Shown piece by piece: positions 47,106 to 60,930 of a stretch of DNA of 64,000 nucleotides. The notes under the pieces were generated by a model, which ran no database searches, was not told the DNA's origin, and was given only the letters and a program-made list of their open reading frames with translations. The DNA comes from Parus major (taxonomy: Eukaryota; Chordata; Aves; Passeriformes; Paridae), in NCBI RefSeq assembly GCF_001522545.3, contig NC_031778.1, forward strand, positions 23,248,611 to 23,312,610, written 5' to 3'. The position numbers were made by a program, and so were the translations under genes. The first letter of the stretch is position 1; each line of letters begins with the position of its first letter.

Positions 47106-50100
47106 GCAAGTGCTCAGCTGGAAAAAAAAATAAAAATAATAATACAACAGCACCAAAAAAAAATAAGGGGGTGCGGGAGGGAGGATGGTCCGGGGCAAGG
47201 CGTGGATGTGCTCTCACCCACCAGGTTTGTGTGGTTATCTTGCACATTGTGGGGAGGGGGATTTGTGTGCTTTTGGGAGGGGGTGGATGTCTCTAAAAAA
47301 AGGGCTGTGTAATCCTCCCTCCCCTTTACCCCTCGTTACCCCTTCCGCCCTCAGCACGGCATAAATGTGTCTGTACCCCCCTCGCCCTTTGCAGTAGTGA
47401 AGGTTTAATTGAAGGAAAAGCTGCTGGAGGTGGCTCTGACGTGCGTGGAATAACGATGATGAGCACAAACTCCCCGGAGTCATCTTTTGTTACAGCCAAG
47501 TGTGGTGTGATGTGATTTTGGCAGCGGGCTGGCTTCTCCCCCGGCCAGAGCCCGGCTCACGGGCAGAGGTTAAACAGGAGCGCTGCTGAAGGAGCCTCAA
47601 GTGTGTAAAATGTGCTTTCAGCAATTCCAGTGAGCGAGCCGAGCATCGCGTTTGGGAATTGTGCGGAGTCGATGTCATGACGAGCGCGCTGTCCCTTCCC
47701 CGGTGGAAAGCCAAGGCCGGCTGGCTTTGTGGCACTCGGGTTTTGGGGCAGCCTGGGCTCCTCCAGCCTGGGCTGGCTGATGGTTCCAACTCGCCGGGAT
47801 GTTCCGTGGATTGCGGATGACAAATGTTGGAGCTGCAGCTTCCTCTGCCTTTAGGATGTGGTGCTGCCACGCAGCTTTTGGTGTGGCACAAGGCACGCGT
47901 TTCATAACTGGGGAAAAGGACGGGGAATTTGTCCTTGGGTGGCAAATCGGCCCCCGCAGGGTTTTGGCTGGGTGCGAGAGAACCTGATGGGATGATGGAG
48001 AGAAATGTTGGGGATTTGCTCTGTGAGAGGCTGGGGGTCCCTCCGGCTGCTCCCCCAGATCCAAGAGTCAAAATCCTTCCTAGCAAAGCTCTGGCAGTGC
48101 CCAGACATTTGTGGGGTGGAAGCTGCTGCCCTGCTAAACCTGGAAGAGCTGTCTGGAAAATCCAGGCCGTGGGCTCAGGATTGGGAAACATCTGCCAGCA
48201 TTGGGAAGGGACTCGGGCTCTCCTCACGGTGTTTTGTCCCGTTTAAATGAACGCAAACTCTTGGGATATTGAGATTTGTCGGCTTCTTGAAAATGCTGGT
48301 GGTGCCTGAGTCCTGTTTTGGGGTTTTTGTCTGGTTTCAGTCGGGGCACAGCTGTGCCAGCTCCTCCTGGCATCCTCGGGCCAGTTCGGTGTCCCTGGGC
48401 GTTGGAGGAACACAGGTGGAAATGTCAGTGTGTCCCAAAGCGGTTCCCAGCTTTTCCTGGAGGACCTGAGCAGTTCACTGGGGCCATCTGGGGCTCTTTG
48501 TCCCCAGGAAGGTGCCTTTGTGTAAACCGAGTTTCCTTGCGGGAACCGAGCAGCCCAAACAACTGGGGAAGTATCTGAGTGGTGTTTTTAAACAGAGCAT
48601 TCCGAGCTTGTGGGATCCAGTGTGAAAGGGGGATCTGATTTCTTTCATTAATTTTGTAGCTTGCCCTGCACGAGGCTGCAAGCTGAGGGTATTAAATAAC
48701 CCCCAGCCAACGCAGGGAACGGGGGCATTTAGCTGATGTACCCCGCAGATATTGCCTGCTTTGTTGTGCATCCTGAAATTCCATCCATGGGATGCATTCA
48801 TGTTGGATCCGTGGAAAACTCGTTGGCCTTTTGTGTTCTGCTTCCTCAGAACTTGCTCTGGCGGATTCAGTGGCAAAGTACAGGGAGGTTTTTAATTCTG
48901 AAAGGTTCAGCAGAACTCTCCACAAATCTTTCTAAATTTAGTGCTTTATGAATGTATCCGTCTGGCATCTGTTATTCATAATGGAATCCCAAGTGTTCTT
49001 CGTGGCCTTTACTCCTGCAAAAATAAGTTGAGGACCTAATTAGTTTCAAGCTTTAAGTTTTTGGTAAAACTGTTCGGAATAGCATGAACTGTGTGGTGTG
49101 CATACAGCAAAAAAAGAAATAATGAAGAAAAGGTTTTATTCTAAGGGGGTTTTGTAATTTTGAGTAGAAAATGAGGGACGAGAAATAAAAATTCACGTTC
49201 TTATTTAATCCCTACATTTTAAGTCTCTATTTGAATGGAGGGGGTTTATATGTCTTAATTTATTTTACTTTTTTATAAAACCTAAAATACTCTGTGAAAC
49301 ACCTTATCTACTCACGTAGCAAAACCCTGGTGAAGGTTAAATTTTCCTTATGGGCTCCCATTACATTTCTTTATGTGTATTTAAAGAATAAAGAACAGCT
49401 GATCCCTGGGGTTACGTGTGAAACAAACTGCTCTATATGGGGAAAAATTTGTTTTTCCAAACAGCCAATAGCAGAAATGAGATGCCAGATGATTTATTTC
49501 CAGCTATATGCCAGGAGCCTGTCTCCATTAATTACTTCCTGCCATGTCCCATTGAAGTGGAAGGATGGAGGAGCATGATTCAAGCAGCTTCAATTACTGT
49601 GCACTGCTAATTTATGAAGATTTCTGAGTTCTGCTTTCATGTCGCCAACATTTTACATAAATTCTGCTTTTCCCTTATGTCATTTCCTCTTCCAGCTTCC
49701 AGTTTTAGCCCAGATAGGTTGGCAGCCTTTGCTTTGGATTTTGTGGGTGGCTTGAGGAGAAAGGAGTAAGCAAAAATAATTATTCATGCTCTGGTTTGCT
49801 GCAGTAACTTCTGAAAAGCAAGAATGTTTCAGAGAGAAAATTGGATGTGGGGTGTGTAGTGCATTCTTTTAATAAATGTTAGTTTCTTGGAGATATAATG
49901 ATAATGATAATTATGATAATAATAATAATGCAGAGAAGGTAGAGGTGAAAGAAGTAGATTTAGAAGGAACAAAGAAAAGTTGCTGCCTGTTATCTCACTG
50001 AATGACTTTGGCCAAAGGACCACCCTGCAAGGTGATTGAACTTGGAAAACAAAAAATTTCAGTTCTGTCATCATCAGCTTCTTTTTAAGATGCAAAAATG

Positions 50101-52365
50101 GCTTGAGTGCTTCTTTTTTTTCCTTGCCCTTTTTCCTTTATTTATGGATTTTGGGGCTGTCCAGGCTGGAAGATGGAGCAGTATCAAACTCCACAAACGA
50201 CCAAATAACAAACGATGAGCTGGGAAGCTGAGCAGAGGAAAGGCTGGTTGCTTAATGAGAATGATTTCCCTATTTTAACTACCATTTACTCTCAAATATT
50301 TAAGGTTTAAGCACGCAGTTTAATGAGATCTCAGCATTAGACAAGGGCAAAGTAGCTCAGCTCCCATCTGCAGTTTTATAGTTATGGCTCTGCTGTAAAT
50401 CACCCAGGTTTTTTCCTAACCCTGTGGGGTGAAGGTTTTAAAAATAATTATGGTAATAGATAGTAGCTTCCCCTGCCTGGGCTTGTTTGCAGTCCTAAAC
50501 GGATGTGGGAAATTAAGGCTCGGTAACAGTCTCATAAAAAATGTCTCTTTTTATTTCCCTCCACCTCCTGAACGGGGATGTGGCAGGACTTGTCCCTCAT
50601 GATGTGTAGTTGTGGGCAAGAGGTTTATTTTGCACGGAATAATTGGGTTCTGGAGCTGCTGAGCCAATGTTTTAGGATGTAAAATGCACCTTTTTATTCT
50701 TATTTTTTATTCCCAGTGTAGGGAAAGGCCGGGGAGCTGGAATGGGGAAGGAGGGAACGGTGGGGTTCAGGACCTTGAAATCAGCAGCACCGAGTGCTGG
50801 CAGAAGTCTCTGCTTATTGATGAACTTAGAAAGACACAAAAAAATATTAAAAAAAGGGAAATGTCAGTAGATAATGGTGGAGAGTCCTGAGGAGCCTGGT
50901 GTGGGGTCTGGAAATGGGAATGCTGAGGTGAGGCCTGGGGGAGAGGACACTGTGCCAGCTGTGGTTAAACAAACCTGCTGTGCATTCAAATCCAGCAGCA
51001 CAAGGTGTTTGTGCTGTGCTGAAAGAAGAGAAAACTGGCAATTTTACAATTTTAGTGCATTTTTGGTTTGTTTGGTTTTTTTTTTTAATCTGCTAATTCT
51101 AATTCCAGTCCCATCCCTGTGATACTGAACTACTTAAGTGATCTCAGCAATGAAAATTTATCTATCGGGCTTTTGAGTCAAGGCCGTTCAGGATTAATGG
51201 CTTGGGATTTTATAAAAGGTAGGAATAAATCAAACAACAGCTTGGGAGTTTCTCTGGTTGTTCCAGCCCAGTTGTAAGGTGAGGTCCTTGAGGGTTTGCA
51301 GTTTTTAAAGAGAAACTGCTGGCTCAGTTTTCCTTTTATAGGAATTTCCTTTGGTTTCTAATCTAAAATCCCCTGCAATGTGCCCAAATGTTTGAATAAA
51401 TATTTGTATAGGTGAGGTCATGTTGATAGGCAAGTCCCAGATCTGTTTATGAATTCCCCTCCAGTGGCCTAAAATACAAGTCCAAAATGATCTACAGGAA
51501 CTTTCCTGTCATTTTGTTTAGTTTATCTAAGTTCCATTCTTGCATGTCACGCTCCAGGATTATGATTTTTACCCTACAACACCCTGCTGATTCGATTTAG
51601 GGTTAAACTCTACGCTTATTTGCTGTACAAAAATTGATTAAAATGCTGTAAAAAGCTGTAATTGGAAGGAGGAACTTTAATTGCTGCCATTCAGGGGCTG
51701 TATCATTGGGTGTAGGATTGAGCCTTTTTTTCAATTTTGATAAAAATCAAGAAGTCAATTAATTTTTAATGTGTTTTGCCAGCTTTGTTTTAATCGGTGT
51801 TTCCCTGTCTGGGCTCTCAGGCTGCTGACAGATTGCCACTGGTTTAATGAAATCACTTTTGATTATTAGATGCTTTCAGATTATGAAGGTCATTGAAGTT
51901 TTCCCCCTGAACTTGAGGAACTCAAGACTCCTCCACAGGATGTGTTTGTGTTGGGAATTTCTGTGGATGAGGAGGAAACAATCTTGGAGCAATGGGATTT
52001 TAATCATTCCCGTTCCACAGCTCAGGAGTTTGGATATTTTTGTGTTTAATAACATGAGAGAAAAAAAAAAATTCATGCCCTCTGTCATGTGGGTTAATTA
52101 AACCAGCAGATTGCTCTGCCTCCAAATCGTGCTTCCAGGATTTCTCCTCCCTCCCTTTTTGCTGGGAACCCAAATATTTACGGTGTAAATTGTGCCTTAA
52201 AACTGCGATTTGGCTTCTGGCGATTTCACTCCTGAAACAATCTCTTGGCACGTGGTTGCTGTGTTTTTGCTGGTGGCTGCAGTTTCCTGCAGCAGTTTTG
52301 GCACTGTGGAGATGTCCCGTGCTCGTGGCAGGATTCCCATGCGCTGGATCTGGCATTTCTAAATT

Positions 52366-52404
52366 TTCTTCTTCTTCTTCTTCTTCTTCTTCTTCTTCTT
52401 CTTC
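52366..52404. repeat. (TTC)13 trinucleotide microsatellite
   Basis: Thirteen uninterrupted TTC units on the + strand, GAA on the minus strand, in PPM1L intron 1. The flanks are unique, so this could be length-polymorphic. Confidence 0.98.
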
Positions 52405-52539
52405 TCAGGACTTTTAGCCCTGTCCCTTTTCATCTGGGGTTTTGTGTCTTCCTCAGCACACAGGTATTGGCTGCACTAAAGTGAAATTCCACCTTTCCAC
52501 AGCCTCAGGAGCCTTTGGATCTGCTCAGAAATGAGCTGG

Positions 52540-52695
52540 ATTGTGCTGTGGGATCAGCCAGGTTTTGGGATCCATCCCTGGAAGTGAGCAAAGCCAGGTT
52601 GGACAGGGTTTGGAGCATCCTGCTCTAGTGAGAGGTGTCCCTGCCCATGGGAAGAGATGGGATTTAAGGTCCCTTGCATCCCAAACATTCCAGGA
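52540..52695 (+). mobile_element. CR1 LINE 3' fragment, plus orientation
   Basis: 'ttgggatccatccctggaag', 'gcaaagccaggttggacagg', 'gtttggagcatcctgctcta', 'gaggtgtccctgcccatggg' and 'ggtcccttgcatcccaaaca' follow CR1 tail order. It lies about 135 bp after the TTC microsatellite. Confidence 0.88.
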
Positions 52696-54020
52696 AAGGC
52701 AATCCAGAGGTACTTGGCACTAATTTCTCTTCAGTCTCGAGGTTCAGGTCTTACTCTTCCCTCAGAGCACAGAAACACTGACAGATCTGGGAAAAGGAAC
52801 AAAATGCTCGTGTGCTCCTCCTGCTTTCAATCTCTGCCCTTGCAAGGAGACTTCCCAAACCTAATTTAAGGGCAGCAGCTGCTCTAATTATGCACAGAAT
52901 GTCACACGCCTCTCGCTCTAATTTTTCACTGCAATATTTGGTAAATTCTCGAAGTTTCAGGAGAGTCACCCCCCTTTGTGCCCTCCTGTACCCCCTGTGC
53001 CCCACACACACTCCTCACCCCCATGCCTCATCCCTGCTGGTCCTGTCCCCACACTTTTGTCCCTCATCCCACAAACCCTCAGGGAATGCTGTGTCCCAAG
53101 AAGCTGTTCCCATTCCAGCTCTCCTGGGATGGATGTGTGCTTTAAATCAGAGTTTGGAACTCCACGTTGTTCCCTCTGGCCGCTCCTTTTGCTGCTCAGC
53201 TCCTCCAGCAGTGGCTCTGTCACCAGATCCCAGCCCAGCTGGCCAAACCAGTTCCTCTGGCTCAATCCCAGCCCAGGAGTTCTCCCATGCAGGAGAAGGT
53301 CATCAACATTTAATGACCCTTTTTCTTTATGAGCCTGTAGACTTCCACTTTGCCCAGAAGGTCATGAGACAGCAAAGGCTGCAGATAAAGCAATCCAAAA
53401 AGGAAATTTTCATCCTGACAATTCCATGTTGGATCTCTAGGCTGTTGTAATTTGCGTGTAAAATCAGGAGTTGTAACGAGTTGCAGGTTTTTATTTTGTT
53501 TTCCCCTTTTGGGCTGTTTTATGTGCTTTTATTCTTGTTTTTTAGCTGGTGTTTAACACTTCAGCTGGTGGTTTTATTAAAGCAGTTTAAAGCTCGTGCC
53601 AAAAGTAGGTTTCATTTGAAAGCAGCATGGCTTTGAAAAAATGCAAATTTCATTACAGTTTATGAGAGAAAAAAGGTTTGCAGGCAGCAGAACACTGACA
53701 AATACTCAGGGTAAGTGAGACTGGTGAGAATGGTAAATTTCAGTTGGAATAATTGCTCATTTATGCCATGAAATTGATGTTTATGTGGCAAATACAGCTT
53801 GGACCAGATCAGGCCTGATCCAGGAAGGATCAAGGGAAATATTCTGGTCCTGCTAAAAGCCAGAAAGAACAGAAAGTCCTTGTTAAGAGCAGGCTCTCAG
53901 GTCTGGAGTGGTTTGCCATCAAATAATGTGCATGGAGCAGAAATCCACCTTTCTGTCTACTCGTGTGGAAAAGCCATCCCAGAAAAGCAGCAGGTGGTGG
54001 ATAATAATACACTGAGCTGG

Positions 54021-54510
54021 GCAAAGGGCAGGAGGGATGAGCAGAGGGGAGAAGAGGAAGGAGGGATGAGAAAAGGGGACAAAAGGAAGGAGGAATGGGG
54101 GATGAGCAAAGTGGAAGGAGGGGAAGAAGGGATGAGCAAAGTGGAGAAGAGGAATGAGGGATGAGAAAAGGGGACAAAGGAAAGGAGGAATGAGGGATGA
54201 GCAGAGGGGAGAAGAGGAAGGAAGAATGAGAAAAGGGGACAAAAGGAAGGAGGAACGAGCAAAGTGGAGAAGAGGAAGGAGGGAAGAAGGGATGAGCAAA
54301 GTGGAGAAGAGGAATGAGGGATGAGCAGAGTGGAGAAGAGGAAGGAGGAATGAGAAAAGGGGACAAAAGGAAGGAGGAATGAGCAAAGGGAACAAAGGGA
54401 AGGAGGAATGAGGGATGAGCACAGTGGAAGGAAGGAGGGGAAGAAGGGATGAGCAAAGTGGAGAAGAGGAAGGAGGGATGAGCAAAGGGGACAAAGGGAG
54501 GGAGGAAGGA
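54021..54510. repeat. Polypurine minisatellite, G/A-rich on the plus strand
   Basis: About 490 bp of almost pure purine on the + strand, built from alternating modules 'gatgagcaaagtggagaaga', 'ggaaggaggaatgag' and 'aaaaggggacaaaaggaagg', repeated with changing order at roughly 25-30 bp spacing. The three minus-strand frames (SSFLLSPFLIPPSS-type peptides) stay open because the unit lacks stops and are not genes. Confidence 0.95.
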
Positions 54511-55774
54511 ACGTCATTCTTTGGGTCAGGGCTGTCACCAAGCCCTGAGAGCAGCGTGGCAGCACAAAGGATTGTCCTGCTGCTCCTACAAACTGATTGT
54601 GATGCTGAGACATCGCCTGCTCTCATCATCTGTGACCTTGTCTGCTCCCCAGCTGCGGGAGCAGCTGACATCTCCAGCCACACAATCAAAGGACGTGTTT
54701 TCACTGCTAAGCCACATCACAATTAGCCACGGCTCCTCGTGTGGGCAAACCTCAAAGTTCCCCCAGAGAAATGAGCACTTATTTGCATTTACTTTCAGCG
54801 CCAAAATGTTATCCCTTGCAAATTTGCTCATTGTCATAAGTGTTGATAAAGCCTTTTTTTTATTTTTTTTTTCCCCTCCAAATCCCCTTCAGGGGTAAAC
54901 ATTTGATTTTATTAAGTTCTGTTATAATAGCTGAAGCTGTCATACAGCACTGCTTTCAATCAGTGTGCTTTTTAACGTAATAAATCTCTTTACTTTTTCA
55001 TTCTCTTCTCGACAGAAAACTGCTGGAGGGTGTGAAACATTTCTTCTGAGGGAAAGCGCGTGGCCCATAATACAGCTCTGTGCTGTGCCACTTCTTTAAA
55101 CTTCATTTTAAATGGGAATGTGATTTATTTCCAGGTAATCTGTGCATGGGCTGCATTTTCCCTGGAATGTATGCTCCCTCCAAACAAACACTGAGGTATT
55201 GAAATATCTGATTGTGCTTGGCATGAAATAAAATCTCTGTCCAAGGCTGTGTGCTTCAGGGATGAAGTGTGGGAGTAGGAGGATGGGGAGAAGGAAACAT
55301 GTTTGTCTCTTTAGTGTTCTGATGTTTATAGCCCAGAGCTTTCAATTCCTGCTTTGTAATGTGAATGGATCTTTTCTGATTTTTCTAGCTTTATTTTTTA
55401 TTACTCAAGTGGTCTTGGAGATGTCTAGGACATTATGTAGGATGTAGAAGGTGCTTTTCGTGATGGTTTTTTTCTTAAAAAGTGCCATACATGTGATGTG
55501 GTTCCTGTGGTTTTATTTCTGCTGGGAAGCAGGGAAGTTGAACAAGAGTCTGGATAATCCTACTAAACAAAACTAGTTTTTCATTGGATATTTATTCCTA
55601 ATTATCTGAAGTTTGGCCCTTTATTGGTGTGGAAGGAAAGGGGAATCACAGAGGGAGAAGCTCACAGTTCCCAAGGAGGAGAGAAGCAGGGATTGGGAAG
55701 GCACCAATCCCATCTCTCCAGAGTGGAGTTAACTCAGGGATGTGGGAGATGCCAAATTGGTGGAATCCATCCAA

Positions 55775-56441
55775 NNNNNNNNNNNNNNNNNNNNNNNNNN
55801 NNNNNNNNNNNNNNNNNNNNNNNNNNNNNNNNNNNNNNNNNNNNNNNNNNNNNNNNNNNNNNNNNNNNNNNNNNNNNNNNNNNNNNNNNNNNNNNNNNNN
55901 NNNNNNNNNNNNNNNNNNNNNNNNNNNNNNNNNNNNNNNNNNNNNNNNNNNNNNNNNNNNNNNNNNNNNNNNNNNNNNNNNNNNNNNNNNNNNNNNNNNN
56001 NNNNNNNNNNNNNNNNNNNNNNNNNNNNNNNNNNNNNNNNNNNNNNNNNNNNNNNNNNNNNNNNNNNNNNNNNNNNNNNNNNNNNNNNNNNNNNNNNNNN
56101 NNNNNNNNNNNNNNNNNNNNNNNNNNNNNNNNNNNNNNNNNNNNNNNNNNNNNNNNNNNNNNNNNNNNNNNNNNNNNNNNNNNNNNNNNNNNNNNNNNNN
56201 NNNNNNNNNNNNNNNNNNNNNNNNNNNNNNNNNNNNNNNNNNNNNNNNNNNNNNNNNNNNNNNNNNNNNNNNNNNNNNNNNNNNNNNNNNNNNNNNNNNN
56301 NNNNNNNNNNNNNNNNNNNNNNNNNNNNNNNNNNNNNNNNNNNNNNNNNNNNNNNNNNNNNNNNNNNNNNNNNNNNNNNNNNNNNNNNNNNNNNNNNNNN
56401 NNNNNNNNNNNNNNNNNNNNNNNNNNNNNNNNNNNNNNNNN
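55775..56441. other. Assembly gap (667 N)
   Basis: A run of 667 N in PPM1L intron 1, the largest gap in the window. Nothing can be said about its content. Confidence 0.99.
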
Positions 56442-59400
56442 GCAGCGATCCCCAGCTTTTAGCAGCGCTCCTCTGTGACTCTGAAAAAAGCACTTTAATG
56501 TGGTTTAACTCCAGGTGCTGTGGGCACTAAACTTCTCCCTCTTTGCTCCTGCCCACATCTCTGCTCTCCTGGCACAAATTCCAGCCGCTGTTCCTCAGGA
56601 ACAAAGCGTGGGAGCAGCTCCTGCTCCACGGTGCCAGCACCACTCGGCACCTCCACAGCAAAGGAAACCCTCAGAAATATTCATCTACTGCTCGATTCCC
56701 AGACAGTTTGGGGTGACACTCCCTCCTTTTTCCAAATCTTCGATGCCATCATCTAAAAAACATCCCTGAAGTTTGACTTTTTGTAAGAGCCTTGCAATCA
56801 CAAGGAGCGGTTTGGGAAGCGAAACGATGACGGAATTCTCGGTGGATGAACATTCCGTGAAAGATTTGTAATCCTTGGCAATTAGGAAATTGTTGCTGAG
56901 GTTAATGGGGATATTATTTTTAACTTTGAGGGCAGGAGCAATCTCCTGCCTCCGGGATAGAATTATTTCAATCAGTGCTTTAAATAAGCACTTTCTGTGA
57001 TGGTTTAAATTGACAAACATTTAAATCATCAACCTGAATTCTTTTTTAGCTGTTAACGTACCCTGATATATTGCTTCACGTTATTTTTATTTTGCATTGA
57101 GGCAGAATGGTGTTTACTACCAATGTTTAGTTGTGTGAGGTTGGGGGTTTTTCCCTGTTTTTTTTCCATACTTTGTGGATATCATTGCTGTAAATAAAAG
57201 CAGAGTGAAAAGCTAAATAAGCCAAATAATGTGATGGGATCAGGAACCTTCTCCTCAGACTCCATTTATAACTGGAATTACAGACAGAATTGGAGGTAAT
57301 TCTGCTCCAGGTAACTACAAGTTCAAAGGGAATGATAGCAAAATAGTCAATTATTTTTAAAAAACACACATTTTTTCCTGCTTTTAGGAGAAACTCCTGG
57401 TAGGAGCTGGTTACCACTTCAATAATTCTATTTTTCTCCAAACTACAGAGGCAAATACATGCTGTTTACATCTGTTACTTTAATTAATAATCATGTTAGG
57501 GTGATGTCGTCTCAGGCTTTGAGAAATAAATTTTGTTAATAGTTTTATTTTTTTTAAAAAAAATACAACTTATCTGCCTTTTTGTGCTGTATCACAGCTC
57601 CAGGCAGTAACTGCACACTGGGTCAGGCTGCAGCACTGCATGTGATGAGTAGAAAAATACTCCAAGTAAATTTAAGGAATCTCTTGGGATATGTTGGAGC
57701 ACTCCAGGCTTTTAAGCTGCCTGAGTTGGAGTTTGTGAATTCTGAAGTGTCCGTGTAAACATTCAGTTGAGAGAGCTGAACTCCAAACAGCCTCAGATGC
57801 CACAGCAGAAGAGCCAAAGAAAGCGATTCCAGCTGCAAATTGGAATGAGTTGTCTCAAATGCAGGTTTTAAAAGCTTTTTTGGCATGGTGGTGTCCATCT
57901 TCTTAAGGAAAAACCTGATGGGGAGGGAAGGTGATGTGGATGAAGAACAGGAGAAGCTGTAACCTCAAACCTATTACAGAAAAGAGATGTTTTTACTGGA
58001 ATGTTTTCTTGCTGAGTTTCCCAGCACCTCCAATTGACAGGAAAGCTGAATACAATTCCAGTGGCAAACACCATTCAATCGAGATTTTTAATTTTTTTTT
58101 GAATACACAAATTAAAGTGGCTTTACCCAACCTCACTTGGGCCTCTGATTCAAAGCCTCTCAAAAGTGGGTCACAAAAACATATTATACCTCTGTGAACA
58201 GGTGTTTCCAGCTCATTTTACAGGCTCAAATTTCTGCTTACGTCTCTTGGCTGCTCTCATACATGTCAGGAACACAACTGAAAATAGAAATTTGTAGCCT
58301 CTCTCTTGTTTTCTCCCAGGTGCAACTGCTCCTTTTATTTTTTTTGTCAGACACCCCCTGTGTACCTTCTGTTATTTAATGTCACACCAGCACCTTCCTG
58401 CTGGGCTTTGCAGGCCCCAGGTTCTTTGCTAAATGTGATTATTCAGAAATTAATGGCACTTAAGACCTGGCAGCACCAATTCTTATTCCAGATCGTGGAT
58501 CTGGGTGTTTTTTTTCCACACCAAAATGAGTTCCTGAGAAGCCCTCATGTGAACCTGGGCCAAACCCTGAGCTGTTGGTCATGTTTTAGGTGCGTTTTGG
58601 TTTGAAACAGAATTTTTGGTTCAAAAAAGTGATTGTGATAGCCAGGCAGGGGTGCCAGACGAGCTGTGGAGGTTTCAGGACAATTTAATTAAATTTAAGT
58701 GAATTAACCCCAGAACTTCCAGGCCTTCTCTCGGAGAACATCATCCCTGTGCTCACCTGTTCCTCGGGAAAGGGACTTGGTGTTCCCTCTCTTTGCCAGC
58801 ACGAGCCTTTCCATGCAGGCAAATGTGGAAAATTTGCTGTAATTTGCCCTCTCTGGAGCAGCACAAAGAAAGAAATGAGAAATGAAAGTGTTGCCTTTGG
58901 CAGAAGGGCTGCAGGTGCTGCAGGGTGGGTTCCTGGGGCTGCACTCTTTCTTCTCTCTCATTTTCTGCTGTTGAGACTTAAAAACATGCCCTGGAAACAC
59001 TAAAAATCTCCTGGAAGCTTTTGATCCAAGAGCCCAGCTCCTCAGAGAATGGGGATGTGGGCATGGGCAGTGTGCTCTGATTTAAATAAGGGGGGGAAAA
59101 AGTTAAATTAGGGAACATAGCAGGGCTTATTCTTCTGATGAAAATTCCCCAGAAGATCGAGTTAAATGGTTTTTTTGCCTTTCACTTTCAAAGTTACCTT
59201 AATAAAACCTTTAAGGCCTCCTGATCTGTCTTGAATTAAAGTTGTGTATTGCAAGAAAACCACTCTTAGCAGTGAGGGGCATCTCAAGGTGACCAGGGAC
59301 GAGCTGGGGACAATAACAAGAAATTAAATTAATTACAGTGTAAGTGAGGTTGCCTGTGTTTTATCCTGCCTCTGTACAGCCACACGAGGAGAGGAAATCA

Positions 59401-60852
59401 AATGAAGAAAGCTGAACAGGATTTTATTATTGCCTGAAGCTTAGACAACTCCACACCACAGGAAAGAACCTACAGGCATTATTTTTGTGCAGGAGGAATT
59501 GGTGACACGTGAGGAAAAAGAGATAATGAGTGGTCAAAAGCAGCAAATATGTAAATATTTTGTAGGCAGAAGTAATTAGTGGTTGGAATGAGCTCACACT
59601 CAGCCCTGAGCTGCCAGAGGATCTTGATTTCCCAAAGAACAGTTTGAAAACACATCAGTGGTGCCTTTTCTCCTGCACTCATTAAGTTGCTGTGGCCAGG
59701 AATGGCATTATTTAAATGTCAGGGTTCAAGAGCCTGCCAGGAAAGTGTGTTTAGAGGAGGAAAATGCACCAAAACACTCCAGCAAAGCTTGTTTTGCTCT
59801 CGTGTCCCTGCAGGTATCCAAGTCCTGGGAGCACAGCTCCCGTCCCTGTTCCTCAGGGATTTGTGGGAGCAGCAGTTTGGATCTGATAATGTGGAATTAT
59901 CGCTGTTCCCTGCGTTTCAGCACAAGGTACAAGGGCAGTGTTGACTTCACTCTTCCAGGTGTGGTGGTTTTCCATATCTGAGGAACCTCTTGGAGTTAAT
60001 AAACATTTGAATTTGATCTTACTTGCAGCAGCTTGATAAGAGTAGGGCTGTTCTAAATTGCAGCTGGATTCCAAAGGGACCAAAGTCAGGCTGGATCAAA
60101 GTGCCAGGTGCATTCCTTGGATACCTGTCAGGGGCCTGGAAGTGGGGCTTTCCTATCCCTGCCTTCCTCTTTTATTTGCAGAATTGATGGCAAAAAAAAA
60201 GAGCTTGACTTCTTCATTTGTCAAAATATAAACTGAAGATCTCAGCAGTCCAAAGGGAGGTTGGAGGGAAAATTTAAAAAACAACAAATCTTTTCCTTTC
60301 CTTGATACAGAGAACAAAAATCAATGCATTTGTTAACTGAATTTTGTTAAAGATAAGAATATCTGGGTTAAATTCTGCTCTCTGTGAGAGATTTTAGTAC
60401 TAATTACTCATTCTGTGGGTATTAGGTTTTCTTATTTTATATGCAGCTTTTTAAATCCTTATGTCTCAAAAAAACGGAATCCTAAATGGAATTTAACAAT
60501 CTGGATTTAGATGGTTTTGAAGGACGAGCAGGGGAGTTTGCAAAGCTCTATCTCTGGATTGCATCAGAGTTAGTAACCCATTTTTCTGGCCGAGGAATTT
60601 GCACAGAAATTCATTTCATGAATCAAGCGTGGGGAGAAGAATTTGTGGGTCACGGTGTGGATGTGAACAGCAGCAGCTCAGCCTCCAAAATGCTCCTGTT
60701 CTGTTGTACAAGCAGCTTGTTGGTTTTTTTACCCTGCAAATATATTTAATATGAATTAATTGATATATTTAATAATTTAATTTATTTATTACCAGCTGAG
60801 AAGGGTCATCTTTAAAGTAAAAACAGCTCTTACTTCTGGATTGTGTAAGGAA

Positions 60853-60930
60853 TAACCTGAGCAACCTGGGCTAGTGGAAGGTGGGAATGAGAGGATCTTT
60901 AAGATCCTTCCAAACTGTTGCAGGATCAGT
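60853..60930 (+). mobile_element. Short CR1 remnant, plus orientation
   Basis: 'gcaacctgggctagtggaag' followed by 'ggatctttaagatccttcca' matches the last 80 bp of a CR1 element with an internal deletion. The terminal repeat is lost. Confidence 0.6.

Noticed and set aside
47106..47312. Extension of the PPM1L frame past residue 133
   Set aside because: The sequence turns into low-complexity A-rich codons that do not match the family right after GAG|GCAAGT, so it is intron.
47490..48227. 245-codon minus-strand frame in PPM1L intron 1
   Set aside because: It lies in GC-rich sequence with few stops, shows no recognisable motif, and has no visible splice or promoter context. Frame conservation in other birds would be needed to revive it.
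52812..53450. 212-codon plus-strand frame in PPM1L intron 1
   Set aside because: Composition is low-information (Ser, Pro and Leu rich) with no family resemblance and no splice context.
53830..54704. Three overlapping minus-strand frames of 208-261 codons
   Set aside because: All are translations of the polypurine minisatellite; three frames open at once is diagnostic of low complexity.
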